Assembly (NCBI GenBank): GCA_019745775.1
Contig: JAIESR010000117.1
Location: 1-32,127, forward strand
DNA: 32,127 bases
Direction of reading: 5' to 3'
Origin: Xanthobacteraceae bacterium
GTDB taxonomy: Bacteria; Pseudomonadota; Alphaproteobacteria; Rhizobiales; Xanthobacteraceae
Below the pieces are notes generated by a model. That model searched no databases and was not told the origin of the DNA. It was given only the letters and a program-made list of their open reading frames with translations. Position numbers and translations under genes: made by a program. Below are positions 7,246-18,957 of the stretch, piece by piece. Position 1 is the first letter of the stretch, and each line of letters starts with the position of its first letter.

Positions 7246-8730
7246 ATGACGGCGCTGGGCAAGCTCTTCCGGACGACCACCTTCAAGTTGACGCTCGTCT
7301 ACTTGACGGTGTTCGCGGTGTTTGCGGCCTTCCTGCTCGCCTATTTCGCCTGGAACACGCGCCGGCTGGTGACCCAGCAGATCGTCGCCACCGTCGACGC
7401 CGAGATCGCAGGCCTCTCCGACCTCTATCAGCAGGGCGGCATCCGCCGGCTGATCTTCGCGATCGACGATCGCGGCGGCCGGCCGGGCTCGAGCCTTTAT
7501 CTCCTCACCACCGCCGCGGGCGAGGGCGTCACCGGCAATATCGGTTCGCTCACCACCGGCGTGCTCGACAAGTCAGGCTGGACCGAGACCGCCTATCGCC
7601 GCATCGACGATTCCGACACCGCCGCCGAGCACCAGGCGCTGGTGCGGGTGCTGCAGCTCCCCGGCGGATTCCGCCTGCTGGTCGGGCGCGACCTGCAGGA
7701 GCGGGAACGGCTGCGCGACATCATCATCAGCGCCGGGCGCTGGTCGATCGCGCTCGTCGTCGTGCTCGGCATCGCCGGCGGGTTGTTCGTCACGCGCCGC
7801 GTGCTCAAGCGCGTCGACGCCATGACCGGCACCACGCAACGGATCATGAGCGGCGACCTGTCGGGGCGGCTGCCGATCGCAGGCAGTAATGACGAGCTCG
7901 ACCGGCTCGCCGGCAACCTCAACGCCATGCTCGAGCGCATCGAGGCGCTGATGCACGGCCTCAAGGAGGTCACCGACAATATCGCGCACGATCTTAAGAC
8001 GCCGCTGACGCGGCTGCGCAACCGCGCCGAGGAGGCGCTGCGCACCGCCGAGGACGAATCGCAGTACCGCGCCGCGCTCGAACGCACCATCGACGAGTCG
8101 GACGCGCTGATCCGGACGTTCAACGCGCTGTTGATGATCGCGCGGGCGGAGTCCGGCCAGGCGCGCGACGGCATGACGACGTTCGACGCCTCCGAGATCG
8201 CCCACGGCATCGGCGATCTCTACGAGCCGCTCGCCGACGACAGGGGGCTCACCTTGCGGGTGGAGGCGCCGGACGCGGCGCCGATGCACGGCAACCGCGA
8301 GCTGATCAGCCAGGCGCTCGCCAACCTGGTCGACAACGCCATCAAATACGCCGCGCCCACCCACGCGACGCTGGCGCCGGAATCGCCGGGCGTGAACGGC
8401 GCGCAACCCGAGATCGTGGTGACGGCGGTCGCCGGCGATGGCGACCGCATTCTGCTGACCGTCGCCGACACCGGCCCGGGCATTCCCGCCGACGACCGCG
8501 CGCGCGCGGTCGAACGCTTCGTGCGGCTGGAGCAGAGCCGCTCGCAGCCCGGCTCGGGCCTGGGGCTCAGCCTCGCCAACGCGGTGGCGAGGTTGCATGG
8601 CGGCGAGTTGCGCCTCGAGGACAATGGGCCCGGCCTGCGCACGGTGCTGGCGCTGCCGCGCGGCGTCGCTGCGGTTCCGGCGCCGCAACAGCCGACGGGC
8701 CGCGAGGGGGTTCCGGCGGCCTCTTCCTGA
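7246..8730 (+). CDS. HAMP-domain sensor histidine kinase, partner of the upstream regulator
   Basis: This 494-residue inner-membrane kinase has a first membrane span at about 14-35 and a periplasmic sensor of roughly 125 residues. The second span is near 163-183 (SIALVVVLGIAGGLFV), followed by HAMP to about 235. The dimerisation/phosphotransfer helix contains the H-box IAHDLKTPLTRLR with His248. ATPase motifs are present: N-box NLVDNAIKYA, G1 DTGPGIP and G2 GSGLGLSLA. It is 54 bases downstream of the response regulator on the same strand, forming a typical pair. The C-terminal 25 residues after the ATPase fold are Pro/Ala-rich. The signal sensed is unknown. Confidence 0.94.
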   Translation: MTALGKLFRTTTFKLTLVYLTVFAVFAAFLLAYFAWNTRRLVTQQIVATVDAEIAGLSDLYQQGGIRRLIFAIDDRGGRPGSSLYLLTTAAGEGVTGNIGSLTTGVLDKSGWTETAYRRIDDSDTAAEHQALVRVLQLPGGFRLLVGRDLQERERLRDIIISAGRWSIALVVVLGIAGGLFVTRRVLKRVDAMTGTTQRIMSGDLSGRLPIAGSNDELDRLAGNLNAMLERIEALMHGLKEVTDNIAHDLKTPLTRLRNRAEEALRTAEDESQYRAALERTIDESDALIRTFNALLMIARAESGQARDGMTTFDASEIAHGIGDLYEPLADDRGLTLRVEAPDAAPMHGNRELISQALANLVDNAIKYAAPTHATLAPESPGVNGAQPEIVVTAVAGDGDRILLTVADTGPGIPADDRARAVERFVRLEQSRSQPGSGLGLSLANAVARLHGGELRLEDNGPGLRTVLALPRGVAAVPAPQQPTGREGVPAASS

Positions 8731-8769
8731 AGCTTGCGGTTTCGGCCTCGCGGTGACTAACTCGCGGAG

Positions 8770-11739
8770 ATGGCGGCATTTGAAAAGACAACGGATGAAC
8801 CCGGCGCGCTCGCGGCGCGCGTCGCAGGCGCGCCGCAGCTTTCCGCACCGGATACCGCGCAGCAACGTGTTGATCGCTGGCTGGGCGAACTGGGTAACGA
8901 TCCTGCGGTTGCCACGCTGCAACGCCTGTTCGCCGCGCATCCGCCGGCGCGGGCGCTGATCCTCGGGCTCGCCGACGGCTCGCCGCATCTGTGGGACCTC
9001 GCCGCTGCCGATCCGGCGCGGCTGGTGCGGGTGCTCGAGACCGATCCCGACACGCGCTTCGACACCATCATCGCCGACGCCGTTGCGGCCATCGCCGCGT
9101 CCCGCGACGAAGCCACCGTGATGGCGCGCCTGCGCCGCATGAAGGCGGAAGCGTCGCTCACAATTGCGCTCGCCGACATCGGCGGCGTCTGGCCGGTGAC
9201 GCGCGTCGTCGCTGCGCTCACGGAACTCGCCGATGCCGCGGTCGGCGCGGCCGTGCATCATCTGCTCGGCCAGGCGACGCGCGAAGGGAAGCTGCGCCCG
9301 GCAAACCCCGCCGAGCCCGAGGCCGGCAGCGGCTACATCGTGCTGGCCATGGGCAAGATGGGGGCGGGCGAGCTCAACTATTCGAGCGACATCGACCTGA
9401 TCGTCTTCTACGACGCCCGCGCGGGCGCGCTGGCGCCCGGCTCCGAACCGGCGCCGTTCTACGTGCGCATCACCCGCGGCCTGGTGAAACTCCTCCAGGA
9501 GCGCACCGCCGACGGCTACGTATTCCGCACGGACCTGCGGCTGCGCCCTGATCCGGGCTCGACCCAGATTGCGGTGTCGACCGCGGCGGCGCTCGACTAC
9601 TACGAGAGCATCGGCCGTAATTGGGAGCGCGCCGCCATGATCAAGGCGCGCGCCTGCGCCGGCGATATCGCCGCCGGCGAGAACCTCCTGCGGGACCTCT
9701 CGCCATTCATCTGGCGGAAGTATCTCGACTTCGCGGCGGTGGCCGACATCCACAGCATGAAACGGCAGATCCACGCTTATCGCGGTCACGGAGAAATTGC
9801 CGTCGAAGGACACAACGTAAAGCTCGGACGCGGCGGCATCCGCGAGATCGAGTTCTTCGTGCAGACCCAGCAGCTCATCGCCGGCGGGCGCCATCCGGAG
9901 CTGCGCGGCCGCGAGACGCTCAAGATGCTCGACGTGCTGGCCGAAGGCGAATGGATCAGCACCGATGCGCGCGACGAGCTCGGCGCCGCCTATCGCTTCC
10001 TGCGCGCGCTCGAACACCGGCTGCAGATGGTCGCCGACGAGCAGACGCATACATTGCCGGGGGACCGCGAGGGCCTCGAACGCTTCGCCCGTTTCTTCGG
10101 CTTTGCCGACCGCGACGGTTTCGCCGAGACGCTGCTCGGCCATCTGCGCAACGTGCAGCGGCAATACGCGACGTTGTTCGAAAGCGCGCCGGCAGCGGAG
10201 GCGAGGGCGCGCGCGCTGGCGTTCCCGGCCGATGCCGACGATCGCGAGACGCTGGATAAGCTCACCGGCATGGGCTTCAAGCAGCCGCTCGAAGCCTCGG
10301 CGCGGGTGCGGCAATGGCTTTCCGGCGCCTATCGCTCGCTGCGCGGCGAGCATTCACGGGAGCAGCTCGCCGAGTTGGTGCCGCTGCTGCTCACGCATTT
10401 TGCACGGTCTTCAAATCCGGACGCGGCGCTGCTCGCGTTCGACCGTTTCCTGGCGGGGCTGCACGGCGCCGGGCGGCTGTTCTCGCTGCTGCGGCAGAAC
10501 CCCGACCTGATCGCCCTGATCGCGATGGTGCTCGGCACGGCGCCGCGGCTCGCCGACAGCCTCGCGCAGTTCCCCGACGTCATCGACGCGGTGGTTGACC
10601 CGAGCTTCTTCGGCGCGCTGCCGGAGGAGGCCGAGCTCACGGCGGCGCTCAAGCGTTCGGTAAGCCAATCAGGCAGCTACGAGGACTTCCTCGATCGCAT
10701 CCGCATCTTCGCGCAGGAGCAGATGTTCCTGATCGGCACGCGCATCCTCTCCGGCACCGTGTCGGCGGAGCAGGCGGGCGAGGCGTTCGCGCGGCTCGCC
10801 GACATGCTGGTCCGTTCGCTGCATCGCGCGGTCGAGGACGAGTTCACCAAGCTGCACGGCCGCATCGCCGCCCAGGAGGTCGCGATCCTCGCGCTCGGCA
10901 AGCTCGGCGGCCGCGAGATGACGGCGACCTCCGACCTCGACCTGATCGTGATCTACGATTTCGACACCGAGCACCCGGAATCCGACGGCCCGCGCCCGCT
11001 CTACGGCGCGCAGTATTTCACCCGGCTGGTGCAGCGGCTGATCAGCGCGCTCACCGCGCCGACCAATTATGGCGTGCTCTACCAGGTCGACATGCGGCTG
11101 CGGCCGTCGGGTCGCGCCGGGCCGGTGGCGACGCGCATCGACAGCTTCGCGGGCTACCAGGAGACCGAAGCCTGGACCTGGGAGCACATGGCGCTGACGC
11201 GCGCCCGCGTGGTGTCGGCGTCGCCCGCGTTCCGCGCCCGGATCGAGGCGGCGATCGCCTCGGTGCTTGGCACCGCGCGCAATGCCGAACTGATCGCCGG
11301 CGACGTCACCGAGATGCGGCAGGCGATCGCGCGCGAGAAGGGCGAGGACGACCGCTGGAACCTCAAGCACGCCGCCGGCGGCCTGGTCGACATCGAGTTC
11401 ATCGCCCAATACCTTCAGCTCGTGCATGGCGCCGCCACGCCGGAGCTCCTCGACACCTCGACCATCCGCGTGCTGGACAAGGCGTGGCGGCTCGGCCTCT
11501 TGCCGACCGAGCACGCCGAGGTGCTGCGGCCGGCGGTGCGGCTCTATCACAACCTGACGCAGATCCTGCGGCTCTGCCTGCCCGGCGACTTCGACGCCAA
11601 GACCGCGGCGCCGGGGCTTTCCGCCCTCTTGGCACGCGCGGCCGACGTCCCCGATTTCGCCACGCTCGAAGCCTTCATCGCAGAGACGGAAACCAAGGTG
11701 CGCAGGAGCTTCGAGCGCATCCTTGAGGCGTCGGTTTGA
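8770..11739 (+). CDS. glnE: Bifunctional glutamine synthetase adenylyltransferase/deadenylyltransferase
   Basis: At 989 residues this is a full-length GlnE. Two nucleotidyltransferase domains are visible. The N-terminal one has LNYSSDIDLIVFYD (Asp207 and Asp209), for deadenylylation. The C-terminal one has MTATSDLDLIVIYDFD (Asp722 and Asp724), for adenylylation of glutamine synthetase. Each is preceded by the conserved Gly-Lys segment (AMGKMGAGEL, ALGKLGGREM). The regulatory region between them and the C-terminal LKHAAGGLVDIEFIAQYLQL motif are intact. GlnE responds to PII and glutamine status to tune nitrogen assimilation. It begins 39 bases after the kinase gene and could be co-transcribed. 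Confidence 0.97.
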   Translation: MAAFEKTTDEPGALAARVAGAPQLSAPDTAQQRVDRWLGELGNDPAVATLQRLFAAHPPARALILGLADGSPHLWDLAAADPARLVRVLETDPDTRFDTIIADAVAAIAASRDEATVMARLRRMKAEASLTIALADIGGVWPVTRVVAALTELADAAVGAAVHHLLGQATREGKLRPANPAEPEAGSGYIVLAMGKMGAGELNYSSDIDLIVFYDARAGALAPGSEPAPFYVRITRGLVKLLQERTADGYVFRTDLRLRPDPGSTQIAVSTAAALDYYESIGRNWERAAMIKARACAGDIAAGENLLRDLSPFIWRKYLDFAAVADIHSMKRQIHAYRGHGEIAVEGHNVKLGRGGIREIEFFVQTQQLIAGGRHPELRGRETLKMLDVLAEGEWISTDARDELGAAYRFLRALEHRLQMVADEQTHTLPGDREGLERFARFFGFADRDGFAETLLGHLRNVQRQYATLFESAPAAEARARALAFPADADDRETLDKLTGMGFKQPLEASARVRQWLSGAYRSLRGEHSREQLAELVPLLLTHFARSSNPDAALLAFDRFLAGLHGAGRLFSLLRQNPDLIALIAMVLGTAPRLADSLAQFPDVIDAVVDPSFFGALPEEAELTAALKRSVSQSGSYEDFLDRIRIFAQEQMFLIGTRILSGTVSAEQAGEAFARLADMLVRSLHRAVEDEFTKLHGRIAAQEVAILALGKLGGREMTATSDLDLIVIYDFDTEHPESDGPRPLYGAQYFTRLVQRLISALTAPTNYGVLYQVDMRLRPSGRAGPVATRIDSFAGYQETEAWTWEHMALTRARVVSASPAFRARIEAAIASVLGTARNAELIAGDVTEMRQAIAREKGEDDRWNLKHAAGGLVDIEFIAQYLQLVHGAATPELLDTSTIRVLDKAWRLGLLPTEHAEVLRPAVRLYHNLTQILRLCLPGDFDAKTAAPGLSALLARAADVPDFATLEAFIAETETKVRRSFERILEASV

Positions 11740-11751
11740 GCCGTTGGTGAC

Positions 11752-12012
11752 TTACTTCAGCTCAAATTCCACCAGGTTGATGGCGGTCGTGCCACTGTTG
11801 CGGATCGCGCGTGTCGCGCCGGGCTCCTGCCAGTAGAAATCGCCGGAGCGCAGCGCCAGCGGACGGTCCATCTCGCCCGCGATGAGAGTGCGCCCGCCCC
11901 GGAGCTTGCGCAAGCATGCGGCGCTACGACCCGGCGGCGGCCGTACCAATAGCAATCGCGAATAAGATACTTTCACCGTCAGCCCGGCTGTTGCGACACC
12001 GGGGCCGTGCAT
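11752..12012 (-). pseudogene. Probable 3' remnant of a small cupin-like protein
   Basis: The last 40 or so codons read LRSGDFYWQEPGATRAIRN...INLVEFELK, the recognisable end of short cupin-fold proteins (GDV-x-W-x-EPG followed by NTG-x-TP-x-x-x-VEFELK). The upstream half lacks the first cupin motif, and the frame begins inside or beside the palindromic repeat at 12010-12086. I read it as a 5'-truncated, decaying gene. The 385 bases between glnE and the next gene contain only this remnant and the repeat. Confidence 0.4.
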
Positions 12013-12086
12013 CCTTGGAGGCCCTCGCGGAGTTTATCGTCGGGCCGCGCTTCGCGCGGACCCGGCGGCGAGGGCACCCCAGGATG
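12010..12086. repeat. Palindromic intergenic repeat of a second type
   Basis: Nested inverted repeats form a three-level cruciform. Outer CATCCT (12010-12015) pairs with AGGATG (12081-12086). GCCCTCGC (12021-12028) pairs with GCGAGGGC (12068-12075). An inner CCGCGC (12045-12050) pairs with GCGCGG (12054-12059). I recall the outer CATCCT...AGGATGACG motif as a frequent intergenic repeat in Bradyrhizobium-type genomes. It differs from the repeat at 1447-1941. Confidence 0.75.
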
Positions 12087-12124
12087 ACGGGGTGATGTTA
12101 GTGCTCGGATCAAAAGGTACATCC

Positions 12125-13105
12125 ATGCGCCTTGTCCGCCGCCAGTTCCTGCAGGCCGCCGCCGGTGCGGCGTTGTCGGCGCCGTTCGCCGCTGCGGCGT
12201 CGGCACAGGCCTATCCCAGCCGCCCGGTGCGCATGATCGTGCCGGTCGGCGCCGGCGGAGCGAACGACACCGCGACGCGGCTCGTGGCGCAGAAGCTGTC
12301 AGAGAGCCTGAGGCAACCGTTCTACGTGGAGAACATCGTCGGCGCCGGCGGCAATATCGGCATGGCGCAGGCGATGAAGGCCGCGCCCGACGGCTACACG
12401 ATGCTCTCGGTCGCGCCGAGCTTCGTGATCAACCCGACACTCAATCCGAAGACGCCGTTCGATCCGCTCAAGGATTTCGCGCCGGTGACGCTGATGGGTG
12501 CGACGCCGACGGTGGTCGTCGCCCACGAGTCGGTCGGCGCGCGCACGATCAAGGAGCTGATCGCGCTGCTCAAGGCCAATCCCGGCAAGTTGAGCTATTC
12601 CTCGGCCGGCACCGGCACGCCGGCGCATCTCGCCGGCGAGCTGTTCAAGGCCGCCTACGGCGTCGACATCATCCACGTGCCGTTCACCGGCGGCGGGCCG
12701 GCGATGAATTCCACCGTCGGCGGCCATACGCCGATCAGTTTCCCGGCGCTGTCCACCGCGGCGCCGAGCATCCTCGGCGGCAAGGTGCGCGGGCTCGCGG
12801 TGATGAGCCCGAAGCGCTCGTCGACGCTGCCGGACGTTCCGACCATGGTCGAATCCGGCCTCGGCGATCAGCAGGCCGACGTGTTCGTCGGCATCCTCAT
12901 GCCCGCAGGGGCGCCGCGCCCGGTGATCGACCTGATCCACGAGGAGATCGTGAAGGCGCTGGCGCTACCCGACGTGAAAGAGAAGCTCGCGACGCTCGGC
13001 TTCGATCCGATCGGCAATTCCCCCGACGCGTTCGGCGCCTGGATCAAGGCGGAAGTCGCCAAGTGGGCGAAGGTCATGCGCGACGCCAACATCAAGCTGC
13101 CGTAG
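12125..13105 (+). CDS. Bug-family (TctC-like) periplasmic substrate-binding protein, Tat-type signal
   Basis: The 326-residue product begins MRLVRRQFLQAAAG; the twin arginine and following hydrophobic region ending AASAQA indicate Tat export. The mature part starts with the Bug-family signature YPSRPVRMIVPVGAGGANDT. Later family motifs include NPGKLSYSSAGTGTPAHLAGE, IIHVPFTGGGPAMN, LPDVPTMVESG and GILMPAGAP. Such proteins bind carboxylates or other small anionic compounds for tripartite tricarboxylate transporters, or act as orphan sensors. No TctA or TctB membrane gene is nearby. An ATG further upstream (12095) exists, but the twin-arginine start at 12125 gives the sensible signal peptide. 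Confidence 0.92.
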   Translation: MRLVRRQFLQAAAGAALSAPFAAAASAQAYPSRPVRMIVPVGAGGANDTATRLVAQKLSESLRQPFYVENIVGAGGNIGMAQAMKAAPDGYTMLSVAPSFVINPTLNPKTPFDPLKDFAPVTLMGATPTVVVAHESVGARTIKELIALLKANPGKLSYSSAGTGTPAHLAGELFKAAYGVDIIHVPFTGGGPAMNSTVGGHTPISFPALSTAAPSILGGKVRGLAVMSPKRSSTLPDVPTMVESGLGDQQADVFVGILMPAGAPRPVIDLIHEEIVKALALPDVKEKLATLGFDPIGNSPDAFGAWIKAEVAKWAKVMRDANIKLP

Positions 13106-13138
13106 CGCGCCCCGCCCACCCGCTGATCGCGATTATGC

Positions 13139-13330
13139 TCATTGATAGGCCGCAACCGGGCGCAACGGCCGCGTGATGCCGTTGGCGTCGGAGTTGATGC
13201 TGGCGGCCTCCGCCGCGGCCATTTCCAGCATATAGGCGGCCATATCGAGGCCGTGCTCGTGGGCGATTTGGGCAAGCTCGGCGGACAGGTCCGCGACGTA
13301 GCTGGCGACCGCCTGGCGTTCTCGACTCAT
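13139..13330 (-). CDS. Small conserved-looking protein, 63 residues, function unknown
   Basis: A strong GGGAGGG ribosome-binding site lies eight bases before the ATG at 13330, supporting a real gene. The protein is mostly helical and acidic (MSRERQAVASYVADL SAELAQIAHEHGLD), with a second amphipathic helix MAAYMLEMAAAEAAS. I recall short proteins beginning SRERQ...YVADLS-x-ELA-x-IA in Rhizobiales genomes, but no function is known to me. It lies downstream of the PleC-like kinase gene on the same strand, separated from it by a hairpin at 13387-13412. Confidence 0.7.
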   Translation of the reverse strand: MSRERQAVASYVADLSAELAQIAHEHGLDMAAYMLEMAAAEAASINSDANGITRPLRPVAAYQ

Positions 13331-13386
13331 GACAATCCCTCCCGAGGATGTGGCGACGGGATCACGATAGAATCGGCTCGAGAGGC

Positions 13387-13412
13387 GCCTGTGTGAGCTA
13401 CTTCACACAGGC
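13387..13412 (-). terminator. Terminator-like hairpin after the PAS histidine kinase
   Basis: A perfect 10-bp stem (GCCTGTGTGA at 13387-13396 with TCACACAGGC at 13403-13412) with a 6-base loop lies 6 bases past the kinase stop codon on the minus strand. No T-run follows, so its strength is uncertain. Confidence 0.6.
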
Positions 13413-13418
13413 AGAAAT

Positions 13419-15830
<2,412 letters not shown>

Positions 15831-15938
15831 GCGTGGCCCCCGTTCGATCCATCCAGATCAACTTTTTCGGAAGGATGTGCCGCATCTCCCCGAATCACTT
15901 TGCATTGGAGTCGAGATGCAAGAATTTGTCGAGAGTCA

Positions 15939-15953
15939 TTAATGAATTTTTAA
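15939..15953 (-). promoter_or_regulatory. Candidate CtrA-binding box upstream of the PleC-like kinase
   Basis: TTAA, seven bases, TTAA (15939-15942 and 15950-15953) exactly matches the spacing of the CtrA recognition sequence TTAA-N7-TTAA. It lies in an AT-rich island about 110 bases before the kinase start codon in otherwise GC-rich DNA. One exact match can occur by chance in AT-rich DNA. Confidence 0.4.
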
Positions 15954-16055
15954 GAACCCACACTTTTTTCGCAAGCGTCTGAGACTCAAGGCTGATTCCG
16001 CGAATCGATAAGGCGGCCGTGCCCGTGCGTCCGGCCTAAGTCCTAGGAAAAACAA

Positions 16056-18707
16056 TCAGTTGTCGGCCAGCGCCCGCGTGACGATGTCGCCGACGTCGCG
16101 CGACAGCGAGGGCTGCGCGGCGACCTTGCGCAACGCCTTCTCCGCGTGCGCACGCCGCCCGCTTTCGAGCACGCGCCAGCTCTTCATCGCGGTCAGCAGG
16201 CGCGCGGCGACCTGCGGGTTCTTTTTGTCGAGCGCGAGCACGGTGTCGGTGAGGAGGTCGTAGCCGAGGCCGTCGGCGCGGTTGAGCTGCGTCTGGTTCG
16301 ACATCGCGAACGCGCCGAACAGCGCACGCACCCGGTTGGGGTTACTCATCGAGAACGCCGGGTGCGCCGTCAGCGCCATCACGCGCGCCGGCGTCGCCGG
16401 CTCCGGAATCGACGCCTGGAGCGCCAGCCACTTGTCGACCACCAGCGCGTTGTCCTCGTGGCGCTCGTAGAGATCGTCGAGCGCCTCGGTGCGCTCTGGG
16501 ACGTCGCGCTGCGACAACGCGGTGAGCGCGGCCATCCGATCGGTCATGTTGTCGGCGTCGCGGTATTGCTTGGCGGCCAGCGCGATCGCACCGCGGGCTC
16601 GCGCGGCCACCATCAGGTCGAGGCAGGTGTTGCGCAACGCGCGGCGCCCGGCGCCGATCGAATCCGGCCGGTAGGGGCTGGTGTCGGTGAGGGTGCGATA
16701 ATTGTCGTGCAGCGCCGTGGCGAGGTGCTGGCCTACGGCGTCGCGCAACGCGCTGCGCGCGGTAAAGATCGCGTCGGGATCGACGTCGTGGGCAATTTCG
16801 CGCGCAATGTCGGCCTCGCTCGGCAACGTCAGGGCGAGCGAGACAAAGGCGGGCTCGAGCGAACGATCGGCGAGGATCGTTGCCAGCGCCTCGAGCAATC
16901 CGTCGTCGCCGCGGGTGGCGCCGCCGGAACGGATCGCGGCGACGTTGTCGACCAGGAGGCGCGTCGCCAGCGACTGCACCGCCTGCCAGCGATTGAACGG
17001 ATCGCTGTCGCGCGCCGCGAGGAAGCGCAGATCGTCGCCGGACTGGTTGGCGACGATGCGCACCGGCGCCGAGAAATTGCGGTTGAGCGACATCACCGGC
17101 GGCTCCGCGATGTCCTCGAAAACAAAAACCTCCGAGGATTTCCGCAGCGGAAGGATACCGCGCTCGACGCGTTCGCCGTCGGCGCGCTTGAGCGTCAGGC
17201 CGCCGCCGTCGCGGTCGAGCAGACCGACGGCGAGCGGAATCAGCATCGGCTCCTTGGTAGGCTGGCCGGGTGTGGGCGGCACCCGCTGCGCGACTTCCAT
17301 CCGGAACGTCTTGGTACGCGCATCGTGGCTGCCGGACACCACCACCTCGGGCGTGCCGGCCTGCGCGTACCACAGCATAAGCTGCGAGAGGTCGACGGCG
17401 TTGGCGTCGGCGAAGCACTGCACGAACTGCTCGACGGTCGCCGCCTCGCCGTCGTGGCGTTCGAAATAGAGGTCCATGCCCTTGCGGAAGCCTTGCACGC
17501 CGAGCAAGGTCTGGATCATGCGCACGACCTCGGCGCCCTTCTCGTAGACCGTCGCCGTGTAGAAGTTGTTGATCTCGCGATAGACGCTCGGCCGCACCGG
17601 GTGGGCGAGGGGGCCGGCGTCCTCGACGAACTGCATGGCACGCAGGCCGCGTACATTGCGGATGCGCTCGACCACGCGCGAATTCTGGTCGGCGCGGAAT
17701 TCCTGATCGCGGAAAACGGTGAGGCCTTCCTTCAAGCAAAGCTGGAACCAGTCGCGGCAAGTGATGCGATTGCCGGTCCAATTATGGAAGTATTCATGCG
17801 CGATCACCGCCTCGATGCCCATGTAGTCGGAATCCGTCGCGGTGTCGGTCGAGGCCAGGACGTATTTGTCGTTGAAGACGTTGAGGCCTTTGTTCTCCAT
17901 CGCGCCCATGTTGAAGGTCGAGACCGCGACGATCATGAAGATGTCGAGATCGTATTCGCGGCCGAAGCGCTCCTCGTCCCAGCGCATCGAGCGCTTGAGC
18001 GCGCCCATGGCGTAGGCGCTGCGCGCCTCGTTGCCGGGCTCGACATAGATGCGCAGCACCACGTCGCGTCCCGACATGGTGCGGAACGTGTCCTCGATAT
18101 GCGCGAGATCGCCGCCGACCAGCGCGAACAGATAGGCGGGCTTCGGGAACGGATCGTGCCACACCGCGAAATGCCGCTTGCCGCCCGCGACGTCGCCCGA
18201 TGCCGTGAGATTGCCGTTGCCGAGCAGCACCGGGCACTCGGCCTTGTCGGCCTCGATGCGGGTGGTGAACACCGCCATCACATCGGGACGATCGGGGTAA
18301 TAAGTGATGCGGCGGAAGCCGTCGGCTTCGCATTGCGTGCAATAGGTGGTGCCCGAGCGATAGAGACCCATGAGTTGGGTGTTGGCGGACGGATCGACGA
18401 CGGTCTCGATCTCGAGCGTGAACGGCTGCCGCGGCGGCTGTGCGATCGTGAGGCTGTCGGGCGCGACGGCAAAGCTGCCGGCCGGGAGCGCCCGGCCGTC
18501 GAGTTTCAACGAGACGAGCTTGAGACCGTCGCCGTCGAGCACCAGCGGGGCCGCTGCCGTGGCCTTGGGATTCGGCTTGAGCCGCAGCGCCGCGCGCACC
18601 CGCGTTGCCGTGGGTTGAAGCGACACATCGAGATCGACAGTCTCCACCAGCCAGTCGGGCGGGCGATAATCTTCAAGCCGGATCGGAACGGACTGCTCGG
18701 TGCGCAT
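16056..18707 (-). CDS. pepN: Aminopeptidase N, M1 zinc metallopeptidase
   Basis: The product has 883 residues, the usual size for the bacterial PepN group. The substrate N-terminus-binding motif GAMEN is at 268-272. The zinc site HEYFH (His304, Glu305, His308) is followed by the third ligand Glu327 in LKEGLTVFRDQEF. The N-terminal beta domain (VDLDVSLQPTATRVRAAL) and the long helical C-terminal domain are complete. It removes N-terminal residues from peptides in the cytoplasm. It is read in the same direction as the PleC-like kinase downstream, with a 225-base gap that probably holds a separate promoter. Confidence 0.97.
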   Translation of the reverse strand: MRTEQSVPIRLEDYRPPDWLVETVDLDVSLQPTATRVRAALRLKPNPKATAAAPLVLDGDGLKLVSLKLDGRALPAGSFAVAPDSLTIAQPPRQPFTLEIETVVDPSANTQLMGLYRSGTTYCTQCEADGFRRITYYPDRPDVMAVFTTRIEADKAECPVLLGNGNLTASGDVAGGKRHFAVWHDPFPKPAYLFALVGGDLAHIEDTFRTMSGRDVVLRIYVEPGNEARSAYAMGALKRSMRWDEERFGREYDLDIFMIVAVSTFNMGAMENKGLNVFNDKYVLASTDTATDSDYMGIEAVIAHEYFHNWTGNRITCRDWFQLCLKEGLTVFRDQEFRADQNSRVVERIRNVRGLRAMQFVEDAGPLAHPVRPSVYREINNFYTATVYEKGAEVVRMIQTLLGVQGFRKGMDLYFERHDGEAATVEQFVQCFADANAVDLSQLMLWYAQAGTPEVVVSGSHDARTKTFRMEVAQRVPPTPGQPTKEPMLIPLAVGLLDRDGGGLTLKRADGERVERGILPLRKSSEVFVFEDIAEPPVMSLNRNFSAPVRIVANQSGDDLRFLAARDSDPFNRWQAVQSLATRLLVDNVAAIRSGGATRGDDGLLEALATILADRSLEPAFVSLALTLPSEADIAREIAHDVDPDAIFTARSALRDAVGQHLATALHDNYRTLTDTSPYRPDSIGAGRRALRNTCLDLMVAARARGAIALAAKQYRDADNMTDRMAALTALSQRDVPERTEALDDLYERHEDNALVVDKWLALQASIPEPATPARVMALTAHPAFSMSNPNRVRALFGAFAMSNQTQLNRADGLGYDLLTDTVLALDKKNPQVAARLLTAMKSWRVLESGRRAHAEKALRKVAAQPSLSRDVGDIVTRALADN

Positions 18708-18709
18708 CG

Positions 18710-18745
18710 CTTTGGAGGGTTCTCAGAGCTTTGGAGGGTTCTCAG
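18710..18745. repeat. 17-base tandem direct repeat at the pepN 5' end
   Basis: CTTTGGAGGGTTCTCAG occurs at 18710-18726 and again at 18729-18745, a 19-base period, immediately before the pepN start codon. It occupies the pepN leader where a ribosome-binding site would be expected; none is obvious on the minus strand. Confidence 0.85.
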
Positions 18746-18957
18746 TCGGGAGGTAAAGCGGAAGACGGATGTCCTCTTTAACACATCCGGCGAGGACCGC
18801 TCCGCACCTGGATGGGGCGTGGCGCGCTTCTGTGCGGAAACGCCGCCCGCCCACGGCCTGCCAAGTGCCCGGTCAAATGCGGCAATTCGGTGTGTTCCCA
18901 CGCCCGGTTCGATGCTCTAGTCTCGCGCGCATTCAAAGTGCTTCCTGGAGGACGACT

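Noticed and set aside
7573-10353. 926-codon open frame on the minus strand opposite the kinase and glnE
   Set aside because: It spans the end of one real gene and much of another; Arg/His/Gln/Asp-rich composition without domains is typical of antisense frames in GC-rich DNA.
16146-18920. 924-codon open frame on the plus strand opposite pepN
   Set aside because: It covers pepN, which has all its catalytic motifs; the antisense product has no recognisable domain and a skewed composition.
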